A stretch of 64,000 bases of DNA from Siphonodentalium dalli (lineage: Eukaryota > Mollusca > Scaphopoda > Gadilida > Siphonodentaliidae): NCBI GenBank assembly GCA_032622095.1, contig CP136061.1:122960754-123024753 (forward strand). Reading direction: 5' to 3'. A program made the position numbers and the translations under genes. Shown here one piece after another: positions 42,218 through 52,940 of this stretch. How positions within the stretch are numbered: the first letter of the stretch is position 1; the number at the start of each line of letters is the position of its first letter. The notes beneath the pieces were generated by a model, which had not been told where the DNA came from, made no database searches, and worked only from the letters and a program-made list of their open reading frames with translations.

Positions 42218-43008
42218 GTATATTGTGGGCTTGGGTATTGCGGAAGTACATCAGTACTCACAGGTTCTTCATGAAAGTAAATTTAGTCCTGGATTCTGAC
42301 TCCAGCTGGTTAAATGCAATCTCTCAATCTTATTCGATTTCTTATATGGTATCACCTTTTTCATTCACCAACATTCTGATACAACAAGTTTACAGCACAT
42401 ATCCCTCAGGGTTGTCATTTCTTGTTTGCCTAATATCAATTGATAGATGTCAAGTTGACCTCTGCCAACAGGAATGTGTGTACATCGTAAATAACCACAT
42501 CCTCAAATTTCTTAAGGTGTCTGAATTTGAAATATTACAATAATTTGTCTAGCTTGTGAGTGAAAATCAATGTTCATGATCAGTAATATAATATTCCAAG
42601 GTTTTTATGGTCGGCACGTGATTTACTGACAAGAGGGACAGACAATTTGATCTGTCAGAATGAACATTTGTGATTATTGGACTCCGCGTCTCATTTCTGC
42701 ACTGGACAGAGACTGGTCATAAATTTGTTTGACTTATGTAAGTTCCGCTGGTTAATAAAATTATAAATTTCTCTCACGAATTTACCACAGTAATCAGGTT
42801 TATCGTATAAGGCACTCAATTTTTAGCATGAGTGAATTTAATGAATAGTCTCTTGTTGCAGATAAATCTTCAAGGCATATCATAATTCCAGTTTCTCAGA
42901 AGGATAGTTCAGTTCATAGACAGTATAACCATTTGATGTAAAACCTATAAACCACTTTGCTGAACACAATTTTTAACCATGAATTTATAGAAATATAGGT
43001 ATGAATCA
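42218..43008. other. Unique stretch with a 106-aa plus ORF
   Basis: The ORF 42223-42543 begins near the TA-1 end. It is hydrophobic in parts (SYMVSPFSFTN, SGLSFLVCLISIDR) but matches nothing I recognise. Confidence 0.3.
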
Positions 43009-43010
43009 TT

Positions 43011-43472
43011 CAAACCTTGAAATAGTGTGTCTGTCAGTTGCAGAATGAGGTCCCCAGAGGGTGATTTTAGTGACTCTATCCCACACGGTGGGCTAGCATC
43101 ACCAATTGCACCCTCTCAGGACATCATTCTGCCAAGGCCTCAACTGCTATGGGAGACCTAGAATCAGATTGAAATTCCCCAGTTGAAGTTTAATAGTGAT
43201 GTTCACCCATTAGTCACCTCGATTATGCATTTTATCTTCTGAAAATTAGGGGATATAGAAATTGAACAGAAGGGAAAAAGTAACTAACGACAGTGTTATA
43301 ATTTGAGACTATAGATACTTCCCAGAAGATGATCCAAGGCCTAAGTAGAATGATCGAGGACCCAGAGGGTGAATTTTAAGTGATGCTGGTCACTGTGCGG
43401 GTAGTGTCACTTAATTTACCCTCTGGGGACCTCATTCTGCAAATGACAGACAAACTATTTGAAGGCTTGAAA
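43011..43472. mobile_element. FB-1 copy, full length
   Basis: The ends are CCTTGAAATAGTGTGTCTGT and AACTATTTGAAGGCTTG. Both hairpins and the interior (GAAATTGAACAGAAGGGAAA, GATACTTCCCAGAAGATGA) are present. There are small insertions (GATCGAG, TTTAATAG). Confidence 0.85.
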
Positions 43473-43994
43473 TCATTAACAGATGTTGTGAGTTGTAGCT
43501 AATAACATAATTATACTGCCCTGTCATCCTCAAATGATTGCCACAACTCACCCCAGTGTTCTACAATGGACAAAACATAATAAATAGTGCTTGTCTTCTC
43601 ATTGACTATGCCAAAATTGAGGTCCTCGAGAAGTAAAAGACCACAAGCCGAACTTATCTATATAATATGGCACATTGAGCTAGATTATTTGCACTGTTAT
43701 GTGAATGTGATAACCCTAGCAGAGTCCTTTGACACCATTGTGAGTTCATTCATTCTTTAATTTCTCCTGAGTTCAAGGTTAAGTTTTACGTTCCCCTGTG
43801 CCAAGCCCATTCCCCTGTGCCAAGCCCGGAAATAATTGTCCTGTCATGGTCACTGACAAGTATATTCCTCACAAAAAGGATGTGATGTCTGAGTGACATC
43901 CTTTTATAGGTCTCTTGGTGACAGAAGCTAATTTGGTTAATGATCTGACAAAGAAATGTCGAAAAAACAGCTATAGTGATATATTAAACATTAT
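43473..43994. other. No feature recognised
   Basis: A short direct repeat, CCCCTGTGCCAAGCCC, occurs twice (about 43794 and 43811). Otherwise unique. Confidence 0.45.
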
Positions 43995-44160
43995 TTAACC
44001 CTTTCAGTGCCAAGTCCGATTTTTGTATCAACCCGTATTCAAACAAAACTCTTAGAGCTCTTTCCATCAATGTATCACATTATTATAATCAATAAATTTG
44101 AAAAGTGATCAAGGAAATATGGGTTGATACAAAAATCGGACTTGGCACTGAAAGGGTTAA
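43995..44160. mobile_element. TTAA-2 copy 3, left arm deleted internally
   Basis: Both termini are intact. The left arm loses CATATTTCCTTGATCATTTT after ATCAACCCGTATT. The right arm is complete. Confidence 0.9.
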
Positions 44161-44453
44161 ACACTATTTAAATGATTAAATTGGGAATATGAAGTCATCA
44201 GAGAATATAGGCATGTTTGACCTTTTGATGTACAGTAATGCTATAAATAATTTTGTCCATACTTTGCAAATGCAAAATTACTTTACGATGATAATATAGG
44301 ACACAACAAGAGGTGGAGGCTGCAGATAGGAGCAACCCTGCCCTCCATCTAAAGGGGAGGGGGTAGAAAGTTCCCTTTCATTGTTCATACAGTGGCAAAT
44401 AATGCCTCATTTATCAGCTAAAACATCACTGTTATATTGTCCAAAGAGATAAT

Positions 44454-45351
44454 TACAGTATAATGCCCTAAATAATCGACTCCTTAACCACAGCAGAATT
44501 ATGGGTAACTTTTCAGGATTTAGTCGGAAATATGGCTTGTTGCCATTCATCGGAAAGCTCTCACTGACAAAGAATTGTAACACCTCATTATTTTTCGCTC
44601 AGTTTTATATTCGCGCACTTTGAATTCAGACACCCTGAGATGTGGGAATTCATACTTTGGAGTAAAATTTCCACAAAAACTACTATCTGATGGCATGAAG
44701 ATACAATTCTTAATCATTCCTGATGTTAGATTTATAATGACCACCATGCACAATATATAGAGAATAACTATGGTTTTTGTTTGAATACCAAAATATCTCA
44801 TGAGTGTCTGGAAAGAAATATTTAATCTTCATGAGCCATGAGTGAAAATTTCATATTTCTTTCCAGACACTCATGAGATATTTGAGGTACTCAAACAAAA
44901 AACTAAACTGTAGGTATTCTTTTTATTTAATATAATAATACAGTTTTTTGTTTGAATACCTCAATTATTGAAAATTTCTTGTACTATAAAAGTGAAAATG
45001 TTACATAATTTAGCAACTCTGAGCATTATGCAAAATTATGCGGCATTTTCACTTTTAATAGTACAAGAAATTTAACAATATAGTCCAAAAGAAAGAGTCC
45101 TGTATCAACTCTGCTATTTTATAGGCTAGCATATAATAAATATATGCACAGCCTGTACATTTATACTACAGTAATTCCGTAAATAATCGACTCCTTAACC
45201 ACAGCAGAATTATGGGTAACTTTTCAGGATTTAGTCGGAAATATGGCTTATTGCCATTCATCGGAAAGCTCTCAGTGAGAGCTTTCCGATGAATGGCATC
45301 AAGCCATAATTCAGCTGTGGTTAGGAGTCTATTATTTATGGCATTATTCTA
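44454..45351. mobile_element. Composite: TA-1 left arm, interior, full TA-1 (copies 9 and 10)
   Basis: The left arm is 44454-44568. The interior includes two inverted pairs (AAATATCTCATGAGTGTCTG with its inverse, 44790-44885; TTTCTTGTACTATAAAAGTG with its inverse, 44976-45073). GCTATTTTATAGGCTAGCAT is at 45112. A TA-1 copy with both arms, the right one shortened, is at 45167-45351. It has the same architecture as 41578-42217 but a longer interior. Confidence 0.75.
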
Positions 45352-45495
45352 CATGGTGTTTAGTTGTGTATGTAGATTATTCTTCTACACTTGACTAAAC
45401 CATAATTATGGTATTTCATTAGTTATGAGCATCACTGACATAAATTCGAACCAATTTAGTAAAGTGACCTCAACGACAATCAATCGGCTGCTGAC

Positions 45496-45731
45496 TTAAC
45501 CCTTCCATGACTGGCGCTTTCTGAAATTTTGCAAAAACCCTGTGCCAATGCATTCTCTTATATATATATAAGAAAATACATTGGCCTAACAATATTTACT
45601 TTGACCTTGTAAGCCAGTGCATTCTCTTATATTAAAGCGAGACTTCCTGTGTGTGACTCATATAGAAGAGAATGCTCTGGTACAGGGTCTTTAATGCTGC
45701 ACCAGTGCAGCTCATGTCATGAAAGTGTTAA
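45496..45731. mobile_element. TTAA-1 copy 9
   Basis: The ends are TTAACCCTTCCATGACTGGC and CATGTCATGAAAGTGTTAA. The first module has lost its tip (TTATATATATATAAGAAAAT). The second is degenerate. Confidence 0.85.
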
Positions 45732-45779
45732 AAATAATGTCACTTCATAGTTTTATACATGTCTATTGATTAATAATAA

Positions 45780-45878
45780 ATCGCTTATTTTCCCCACTTT
45801 CATAAATTCTATGTTATGCTCAGCATAAAATCTATGCCTTCCCAAGTTGAGCTACAGTGTCATTGACACTTTCATTTT
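45780..45878 (+). mobile_element. HEL-A solitary 3' end
   Basis: AAGTTGAGCTA (45844-45854), the AGTGTCATTGACACT hairpin and TTCATT stand without a body. A complete HEL-A starts two bases later. An end-to-start arrangement like this is expected from serial insertion next to an older copy. Confidence 0.75.
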
Positions 45879-47201
45879 TAGCTCAACTTACTTTGTAATT
45901 AAGTTCGAGCTATTGCCATGGTTTGGCGTCCGTCGTCCTTGTGTCCGTCAACAATTTCCTTTGGCGCGGGCTACAGGTCGTACCTTTGTTCTGATCTTTA
46001 TGAAATTTGTCATGAATGTTGACATTGACATGTAGATGGGAACGAGTCATTTTGGTGTCATTCGGCCAAAAAACATGGCCGCTGGCAGCCATCTTGGATA
46101 TCAAAATTCAATCCATTGGCGCGGGCTACAGGTCGTACTGTTCGTCTGCTCATCATGAAATTTGTCATGGATGTTAATATTGACATCTATATGGGAACGA
46201 TTGATTTTGGGGTCGTTCGGCCAAAAAACATGGCCACCAGCAGCCATCTTGGATTTTACTCTTTGCATGACTAAATCCTTTGGCGCGGGCTACAGGTTGT
46301 AGCTTTGGTCGGAACTTCATGAAATTTTATTTCATGGATGTTAACAATGACATGTAGATGGGAACGAGTCATTTTGGTGTCGTTCGGCCGAAAAACATGG
46401 CCATCAGCAGCCATCTTGGATTTTACTCTTTACATGACTAAATCCTTTGACGCGGGCTACAGGTCGTACCTTATGTCTGATGTTTATGAAATTTGTCATG
46501 AACGTTGCCATTGACATGTAGATGGGAACGAGTCATTTTGGGGTCATTCGGCAACAAAAACATGGCTGCTGGCAGCCATCTTAGATTTCAAAATTCAATC
46601 CATTGGCGCTGGCTACAGGTTGTACTATTCGTCTGATCATCATGAAATTTTTCATGGATGTTAATATTGACATGTAGATGGGAACGAGTGATTTTGGGGT
46701 CGTTCGGCCAAAAAACATGGCCGCCAGCAGCCATCTTGGATTTTACTCTTTGCATGACTAAATCCTTTGGCGCGGGCTACAGGTCGTAGCTTTGGTCGGA
46801 AATTCATGAAATTTGTCATGGATGTTAACAATGACACGTAGATGGGAACGAGTCATTTTGGGGTCGTTCGGCCAAAAACATGGCCGCCAGCAGCCGTCTT
46901 GGATTGTACTCTTTGCATGACTAAATCCTTTGTCGCGGGCTACAGGTCGTAGCTTTGGTCAGATCTTCATGAAATTTGTCATGGCTGTTAACAATGACAT
47001 GTAGATGGGACGAGTCCTTTGGGGTCAATTGACCAAAAAAACATGGCCACCAGCAGCCATCTTGGATTTTACTCTTTGCATGACTAAATCCTTTGGCACA
47101 GGTCAGACATTGCAATTAGCACCTTTCCTTTCCTATATACTGCCAACCATTAAATTATTCCCCTACCTAAGTTGAGCTACAGTGTCATTGACACTTTCAT
47201 T
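45879..47201 (+). mobile_element. HEL-A element 1 (seven 155-167-bp units)
   Basis: The 5' hairpin is TAGCTCAACTTACTTTGTAA / TTAAGTTCGAGCTA. The core unit, anchored on CATCTTGGAT, recurs at 46090, 46245, 46412, 46577, 46732, 46895 and 47058. Each unit carries GCGCGGGCTACAGGTCGTA, CATGAAATTTGTCATGGATG, GTAGATGGGAACGAGTCATT and AACATGGCCGCCAGCAGCC. The 3' end is AAGTTGAGCTA (inverse of the 5' start), then the perfect hairpin AGTGTCATTGACACT and TTCATT. The conserved ends around a 160-bp tandem core resemble bivalve 'pearl'/HINE elements. The short ORFs inside are repeat translations. Confidence 0.8.
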
Positions 47202-47238
47202 ATTTGTACTGACTAGTGGAAATGTTATCACCCATGAT

Positions 47239-48162
47239 GACAGGAGAAACAACAGTGCAGACACATACCAATGACAAACTTCTATATAGAGACAGTATTC
47301 CATACATTGTTTGCATTTTAATATAACTTGATCAGTCTATAAATTCTCCTGTTGGTCATCATTTCCATAATGATCAAATAGCGAGAGGTGACAATTTGAA
47401 ACCTCTAGACTGGACTCTAGCTGCCATGCCAAAAATAGTTTTTCCGGAAGAAGTATGAGGACTGTTGAACCAACATGAGGGCTGTTGTACTGAGTACAGC
47501 GCATCACTAGAAGAATGAATGATAACTTTTTCTCCGATTAGTCAGTTTTAATGTCATGTCTGAAGAATATCAAATGCCCATTATTTTTGTATTTGGAATT
47601 GGTAAGGCTACATCCAAGAATATCTATTGTTTCCCGCGTCCCGACCAAAGGCTTCAAACCTTTAATAGATACTCACTGGCAGGTAGTTACTTGACAGGAA
47701 GGACGACAGTGCAAACACATAACAATGACAAAATTCTATGTAGAGAGTGTGTTGCACACATTGTTTGCATGTAAATTTAATTTAATCAGTCTTCAATAAG
47801 ATAAATTCAACTGTTGATCATCATTTCCCTAATGATTAAATAGCGTGAGGTGACAATTTGGAACCTCTAGACTGCATGGTCTCTAGCTGCCATGCCAAAA
47901 ATAGTTTTTCCGGAAGAAGTATGAGGACTATTGAACCAATATGAGGGCTGTTGTACTGAGTACAGCATCACTAGATGATAGAATGATAACTTTTTTTCGG
48001 ATTAGTCAATTATGATGTCATGTCTGAAGAATATCAAATGCCCATTATTTTTGCATTTGGAATTGGGAAGGCTGTATACATCCAAGAATATCTTTGTTTC
48101 CCATCATCCCGACCAAAGGCTTCAAGCCTTTAATAGATACTCACTGGCAGGTAGTTACTTGA
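47239..48162. repeat. Tandem duplication, about 0.46 kb, two units
   Basis: GACAGGAGAAACAACAGTGC (47239) and GACAGGAAGGACGACAGTGC (47693) start units that agree through AGCTGCCATGCCAAAAATAG, TTTTTCCGGAAGAAGTATGA, GAGGGCTGTTGTACTGAGTA and AATAGATACTCACTGGCAGG. The short frames PDQRLQTFNRYSLAGSYL and PDQRLQAFNRYSLAGSYL are kept in both, which may just reflect recent duplication. Confidence 0.9.
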
Positions 48163-48371
48163 GTCTCACTAAGTCATTTGGAGAAATGTTCAGCTAAGTT
48201 TATGGTGTTTCTTTGGCATAGTACCTACAAATGAAAAAAATGGGAATTCATATGGTGTTTCCCTGCCTGGTGTCTGCCTATATTCTGAATGAACAGACCA
48301 TTCCAGTATATACAATTAGAACTGAATGGGACTCTGGTTTGGTTTATTTCGGTTTATCATGCTTTCAACTG

Positions 48372-48490
48372 TTAACTCTTTCTATACTAAATGGATTCTC
48401 CCATTCAGTTATAAAACTATATATTGGAACAGTCTAATATTCATTTAGAGTGGTGTTCAGATAATAAATGCAGACAACAGACAACATCTA
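48372..48490. mobile_element. TTAA-5 left-end fragment
   Basis: TTAACTCTTTCTATACTAAA, TGGATTCTCCCATTCAGTTA and GAACAGTCTAATATTCATTT. No right end is found. Confidence 0.6.
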
Positions 48491-48596
48491 TGACTCGTTG
48501 TGAATCAAATTTATCAAACTCGTTTCATAAAATCTTATATCCCAACATAACTCATTGGAGATATGAAAATTTGATTATCAAATTGTAGTTTTATGA

Positions 48597-48656
48597 GTAA
48601 CAAAGACTTATTCAAACCAGATACCATTAGGATTCCAATCCAGCGTGTCCCTTTAA
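48597..48656 (-). repeat. TTAAAGGGACACGC end, copy 1
   Basis: ACTTATTCAAACCAGATACC, ATTAGGATTCCAATCCAGCG, TGTCCCTTTAA is the exact inverse of the sequence at 58168-58225 apart from a base or two. TTAA plus AGGGACA suggests another TTAA-bounded family represented only by ends. Confidence 0.65.
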
Positions 48657-48684
48657 AGTTCAAGTTTCATCTCTGATTCTGAAG

Positions 48685-49140
48685 CCGGAAGTGAAGGGAG
48701 AATAAACTCAGAATTGCATCGTTCAAATCTGAAGTATGCTGTGACGACGAACTGTTTGCGAACGTTCGTTCATTATTGTCACGTTTCAAGCAGTTCGGAT
48801 TTAGTTCCATTGCTTTAATAATAGCGTGTTAAAAACACTAATTCCGTTTCAAAATAACGGAGCAAGTCAAATTGCGATGTTTCTGGCGGACGCCGAAAAT
48901 TGAAGATGGTATAGCACGTGGGATCTCGTTCCACGAGAGTTAGAATCCAGAAGTTTCGGTTGCGCATGCGCATAACGAAAAAGTGCTTCTATATTTATAT
49001 ATTGCGATTTAAAGTGACACAACAATCTTCACCAATATACCCCCATTGACTGAAGCAATAATATATATATATACGGCGGAATCCCGCAGATAACTATTTT
49101 TAGCCACAATTCCAATCCGCGCGATCCGATTGGTCGGCGA
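48685..49140. promoter_or_regulatory. Candidate CpG-richer promoter with ETS, E-box, NRF1-like and CCAAT motifs
   Basis: CCGGAAGTG (48685-48693) is a strong ETS/GABP-type site. CACGTG (48915-48920) is an E-box. TGCGCATGCGCA (48961-48972) is a perfect NRF1-type palindrome. CCAAT occurs directly at 49112 and inverted within CCGATTGGTCGG (49126-49137). CpGs cluster (GAACGTTCGTTC, CCGCGCGATCCGATTGGTCG) in otherwise CpG-poor DNA, and no repeat family covers it. In animals this combination marks broad, housekeeping promoters, often bidirectional. The direction is undecided; no convincing first coding exon is seen. Confidence 0.5.
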
Positions 49141-49425
49141 CCTTTCGTCACCAATTTGATACGATTGTTTTTACTTCTTGGGAATAATAAATCCACTCTC
49201 ATTCTCAAGACGAAGTAAATTAATTAAAACCTAGTTAGAACGTATATTTGAATTAGATTATCGGAGTTTTAACTCGGTGTATTGTGCGTTGAATGGGAAT
49301 GTTGGGTTGTCACATATGAATTCAACGATTATTGCCTGGAAAACTGGTCAAAACTCGTTTCGAATAAGTTCGTGTGTTGTTGACATTGTAATTGAATATT
49401 GTCAACAGCGGGAATTCTCAGCCTG

Positions 49426-49500
49426 ATGACCAAGGAGCCGAGTGACTCGGGTCTCAATGGGATCTGTTGGAGAACCAATCGTTCAAACACGCAGATTTAA
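49426..49500 (+). CDS. Small ORF downstream of the promoter candidate
   Basis: The ATG at 49426 opens 24 codons (MTKEPSDSGLNGICWRTNRS then NTQI) to TAA. The start of the peptide looks protein-like, but its context (GCCTGATGA) is weak and there is no splice donor inside. It could be an upstream ORF or chance. Confidence 0.15.
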   Translation: MTKEPSDSGLNGICWRTNRSNTQI

Positions 49501-49752
49501 AAAAAACAGTGTGGGTCGATATAGCGTCAGACAAATGTACATGTAGCAAGTGCAATTTTACACTGAAATGTACTAAGCTATATATGCATGTATGGCTTTG
49601 GATTGGACTGGCTGCATTAGGCCTACACTGACTACATACAGGCCCTGCAGATTCAAATTAAACAAGTCTCAACAGTGACCCTATAGTATTAAAATGACTA
49701 ATTTCAAAATGTGTGGCCCAATATTAGATATATTTTTTTGTTGGGGAAAGTG
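49501..49752. other. No feature recognised
   Basis: Unique sequence between the promoter candidate and FB-2. Confidence 0.4.
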
Positions 49753-51551
49753 TAGATCATGCCATGAATGATCTCTACTCTGGGTAATATGATTATGAGA
49801 GGCCACATTCACATTTATATTGATTTGCGCTTAAGTGCAATTGAATGCGCTTAAGCAAAATTTATTGCACTTAAGGGCAAACGATTGTGCATAAGTGCGA
49901 TAAAATATTGTGCTTAAGTACAAATAGGGCATTCATGCTTAAGCATTATGAGTTGCACTTAAGCATGATTAATTGCGCTCAAGTGCAATTAATTGTAACT
50001 ACTATCTAACCTACCCATAAAATATTAATTGTCATAACCTGGAGTATCGCCTAGCATCACAAGAAGAGCATGTGCTAATTTTAACATTTTTAAATAAGCC
50101 TAGTACAGTTACCTCTAACTGTATGTGTGCAACAATCAAAGATAATCCATAATGTCATATAATTATCAGCATCCCTTATATCCAAAAAATGGATGTCTCC
50201 TCTAGTATGTTTTAATATAATTTTTTTTAAGAATTTTTGCACATATTTGGGCCATAGCTATGGTCATATAGCAATAATGTGGTGTCATTATATGAGGGTT
50301 TGCTCACTTCATATGGTGTACTTATTGACTTAAATCGGGTGAAAAACCCTAAATATTGTCATATTATCAGCATCCCTGTCCCAAAAATATGTGTTTCATT
50401 CCGGGAGCTTTGGTGTCTCACTCCTCGAGCTCTGGTAGTTTTATTAAATCAGCGTCTCTTGCACAGATCTATAGTATGTCCATGTCATAAACTGTAGCGC
50501 GAATATGGTGTCACTGAGGACCTGCTTCCCTCATATGGTGCACATGTATACCGGTATATACTCGAAAATCAAAGTTGCACCAACTAATACAGAAGTCAAT
50601 GCTATCACGAATTGCCTGAACTAAAACAGAAGGTAATGCTATCGCGAGTCTACCATATCAATAAAGAACTTAGACTTGCTCCCTACCCATCCAAACTAAT
50701 GAAAACAAGAGGTGATATGTCAGTAAGAACTAAGGTTGAGTTATGGATAAACCTATTTATTCACCAGGGGTGTTTTATATAATAGTTACATATAACCATG
50801 AAATGCGCTTAAGGTTAGCCAATTGATTGCGCACAGCAAGATTGATTGCGCTTAAGCACAAATAATTATGTTTTCAAGAACAAATTACTATGCTTAAGCG
50901 CAATCGACTGCACTTAAGATCAATGATTGCGCTTAAGAACAATGATAAGTTCAAGTAATTCTGCTTAAGTGTAATTATTTGTGCTTAAGTGCAATTAATT
51001 GCGCTCAAGTGCAATTAATTGCGCTTAAGCGCACTTCATTACTAAATGGCAATTTGGCCTCCCAGAGGCTAATGCCTGTGGATATCATATTGTACCAGTG
51101 AAAAACCTGGGAACTTATTGAGGTTTTGATAGGGAACCTTATAAAGCTGAAAAAATAACACGGGAATATATTTCTTTGTTAATACCTGTCGCTTAACAGT
51201 TTATTCATAAGGCGAAAGTGCCAGCTCGAGATGACATTATTTAACAGACTTGATGGGTGAGTTTGCTATGCTCACTTACAATCATGGAATTTCCCCACGG
51301 TAATTAATTCAGTGTTTTTGTGATATCAGCTCACTAAAGCCACAAAAAGCATGCATTTTCGAGCTGGGACCAACCCATACTTTGAAGTTGATTATCGAGG
51401 AACAATTATAAACAAAGAAATATGTTCCCTGTCTTGTTTGTTCAATGTTATAAAGTTCCCTATCAAAACATAAAAAAGTTCCCAAGTTTTGTACTGATGG
51501 AATAAGATCTCTACAGGCGCTAAGCAGAGTAAAGATTCATGGCATGATCTA
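49753..51551. mobile_element. FB-2 copy 2, split by an AFL element
   Basis: The left end TAGATCATGCCATGAATGAT (49753) and the right end ATTCATGGCATGATCTA (51551) are FB-2 termini. The left arm resumes at about 51067 with GCTAATGCCTGTGGATATCA, TTGTACCAGTGAAAAACCTG and GGAACTTATTGAGGTTTTGA. The right arm has GTTCCCTATCAAAACATAAA, AAAGTTCCCAAGTTTTGTAC. CCAGCTCGAGA / TTTTCGAGCTGGGA mark the inner arms. Confidence 0.8.
49784..51066. mobile_element. AFL element 1 (GCTTAAGC clusters at both ends)
   Basis: Both ends read GAGGCCA, CATTxACATTTA-like, then GCGCTTAAG (left from 49798, right mirrored from about 51062). Two clusters, 49823-49998 and 50800-51030, each hold about ten copies of a 14-18-bp palindrome, ATTGCGCTTAAGCGCAAT, in diverged form. 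The 0.8-kb middle has no domain-bearing ORF. Dense subterminal motif arrays are typical of transposase-binding regions in some DNA transposons. The superfamily is unknown. Confidence 0.65.
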
Positions 51552-52173
51552 GGGGAGGGGGTTTCTTCAATTTCAACTAGATAGCTCCAGGCTGTTGACC
51601 CAACATTCAAAAATAATTTAAACAAGGACTAAATCATGCCAGAAGCTGGGGTTTGTCCCACAAAAATATTCATGATTGCCAATTACTCAATTAATAAATT
51701 CAATTGCAAGTCTATCACAGCTAGTGACAGTCAATTGTGATATTCAGTTATTAACAGACTTTTTAATTATATTAAATTTAATTCATTAATAAATCATTTA
51801 AAATAAGTCTTCTTAAATATATCTCTTCATGATATTGATGATGTCCCTCCCTCCTATGGCGGACCCCAGACTCCTATTCTGAATACTAATAACAAATAGG
51901 TGATTTTTCTGTGTACCAGCAGGTACCAGATTATTTTTTTGTCAAAATGACATATTTTGATATAATTCAGTCTCATACTTCTTGATGAGCTGGAGTTATG
52001 GACAATACTTCAGCAGCAAAAATGTAATTATTTTCATATTTATAATAGTGTGAAATAACCATGGCTTCTATCCTATATTTTTTGTATCCGGTACTCATGA
52101 TTCACCTCTGTTATTCATGATTTATGGCAGGTGCTAGTACATGTATACCATCAGTAGTCAGAGTAATCAAAGC
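51552..52173. other. No feature recognised
   Basis: AT-rich unique sequence. The minus ORF at 51392-51625 mostly lies in FB-2 and is not a gene. Confidence 0.45.
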
Positions 52174-52281
52174 TACAGTAATGCCCTAATTAGTCGACTC
52201 CATAACCACAGCAGAATTATGGATAACTTTCCAGGATTTAGTCGGAAATATGGCTTGTTGCCATTCATCGGAAATCTCTCC
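52174..52281. mobile_element. TA-1 copy 11, left arm only
   Basis: TACAGTAATGCCCTAATTAG to TTCATCGGAAATCTCTC; the right arm is absent. Confidence 0.85.
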
Positions 52282-52369
52282 CATATAATAATGAATTGGC
52301 AGTGTCTCAGAAACAGAACATTAATTTGATTTGGCCTTACTAAACTCAGCAGAACCACCACCATCATAG

Positions 52370-52551
52370 TACAGTAATGCCCTAAATAATTGACTCCTTA
52401 ACCACAGCAGAATTATGGATAACTTTTCAGCATTTAGTCGAAAATATGGCTTTCCGATGAATGGCAACAAGCCATATTTCCAACTAAATCCTGAAAAGTT
52501 ACCCATAATTCTGCTGTGGTTAAGCAGTCGATTAATTAGGGCATTACTGTA
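52370..52551. mobile_element. TA-1 copy 12, centre deleted
   Basis: The left arm jumps from AAAATATGGC to TTTCCGATGAATGGCAACAA. The right arm is complete to GGGCATTACTGTA. Confidence 0.85.
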
Positions 52552-52641
52552 TGTGGTTCATTTATGAGACAAAATACCAAACCTGGAGGGTCGGAACTAA
52601 AACTAATTACAACAAAAAATGTCTATTTGGAATAAAATCAA

Positions 52642-52940
52642 TTAACCCTTTCATTATGGGAGCAGCATTCACCCTTCCATGATTGGAGCATTGGAAATAT
52701 TGCAAAAAAACCATGTGCTAATGCATTCTCTTATATATGGTCGTTTCCAGTAGGGATCCTAGAATATGTAAGAGAATACATTACATTGGCCTAACAATAT
52801 TTACCTTGACCTTGTAAGCCAGTGCATTCTCTTATATATGTGAGGCTACCTAGTATGGTACCGGTATCTGCAAAAAAAAGGGAATGCACTGGCACATGAT
52901 TCATTGCTCCACCAGCGCAGTTCCCATCAAGAAATGGTTA
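52642..52940. mobile_element. TTAA-1 copy 10, duplicated left end
   Basis: TTAACCCTTTCATTATGGGA, GCAGCATTCA runs into a second start, CCCTTCCATGATTGGAGCAT. Both modules are diverged, and the right end GAAATGGTTA has lost the final A's. Confidence 0.75.

Noticed and set aside
42223-42543. 106-aa ORF as a membrane protein
   Set aside because: It has hydrophobic patches but no clear start context, begins next to a TA-1 end and matches nothing I recognise; chance ORFs of this size are expected in 64 kb.
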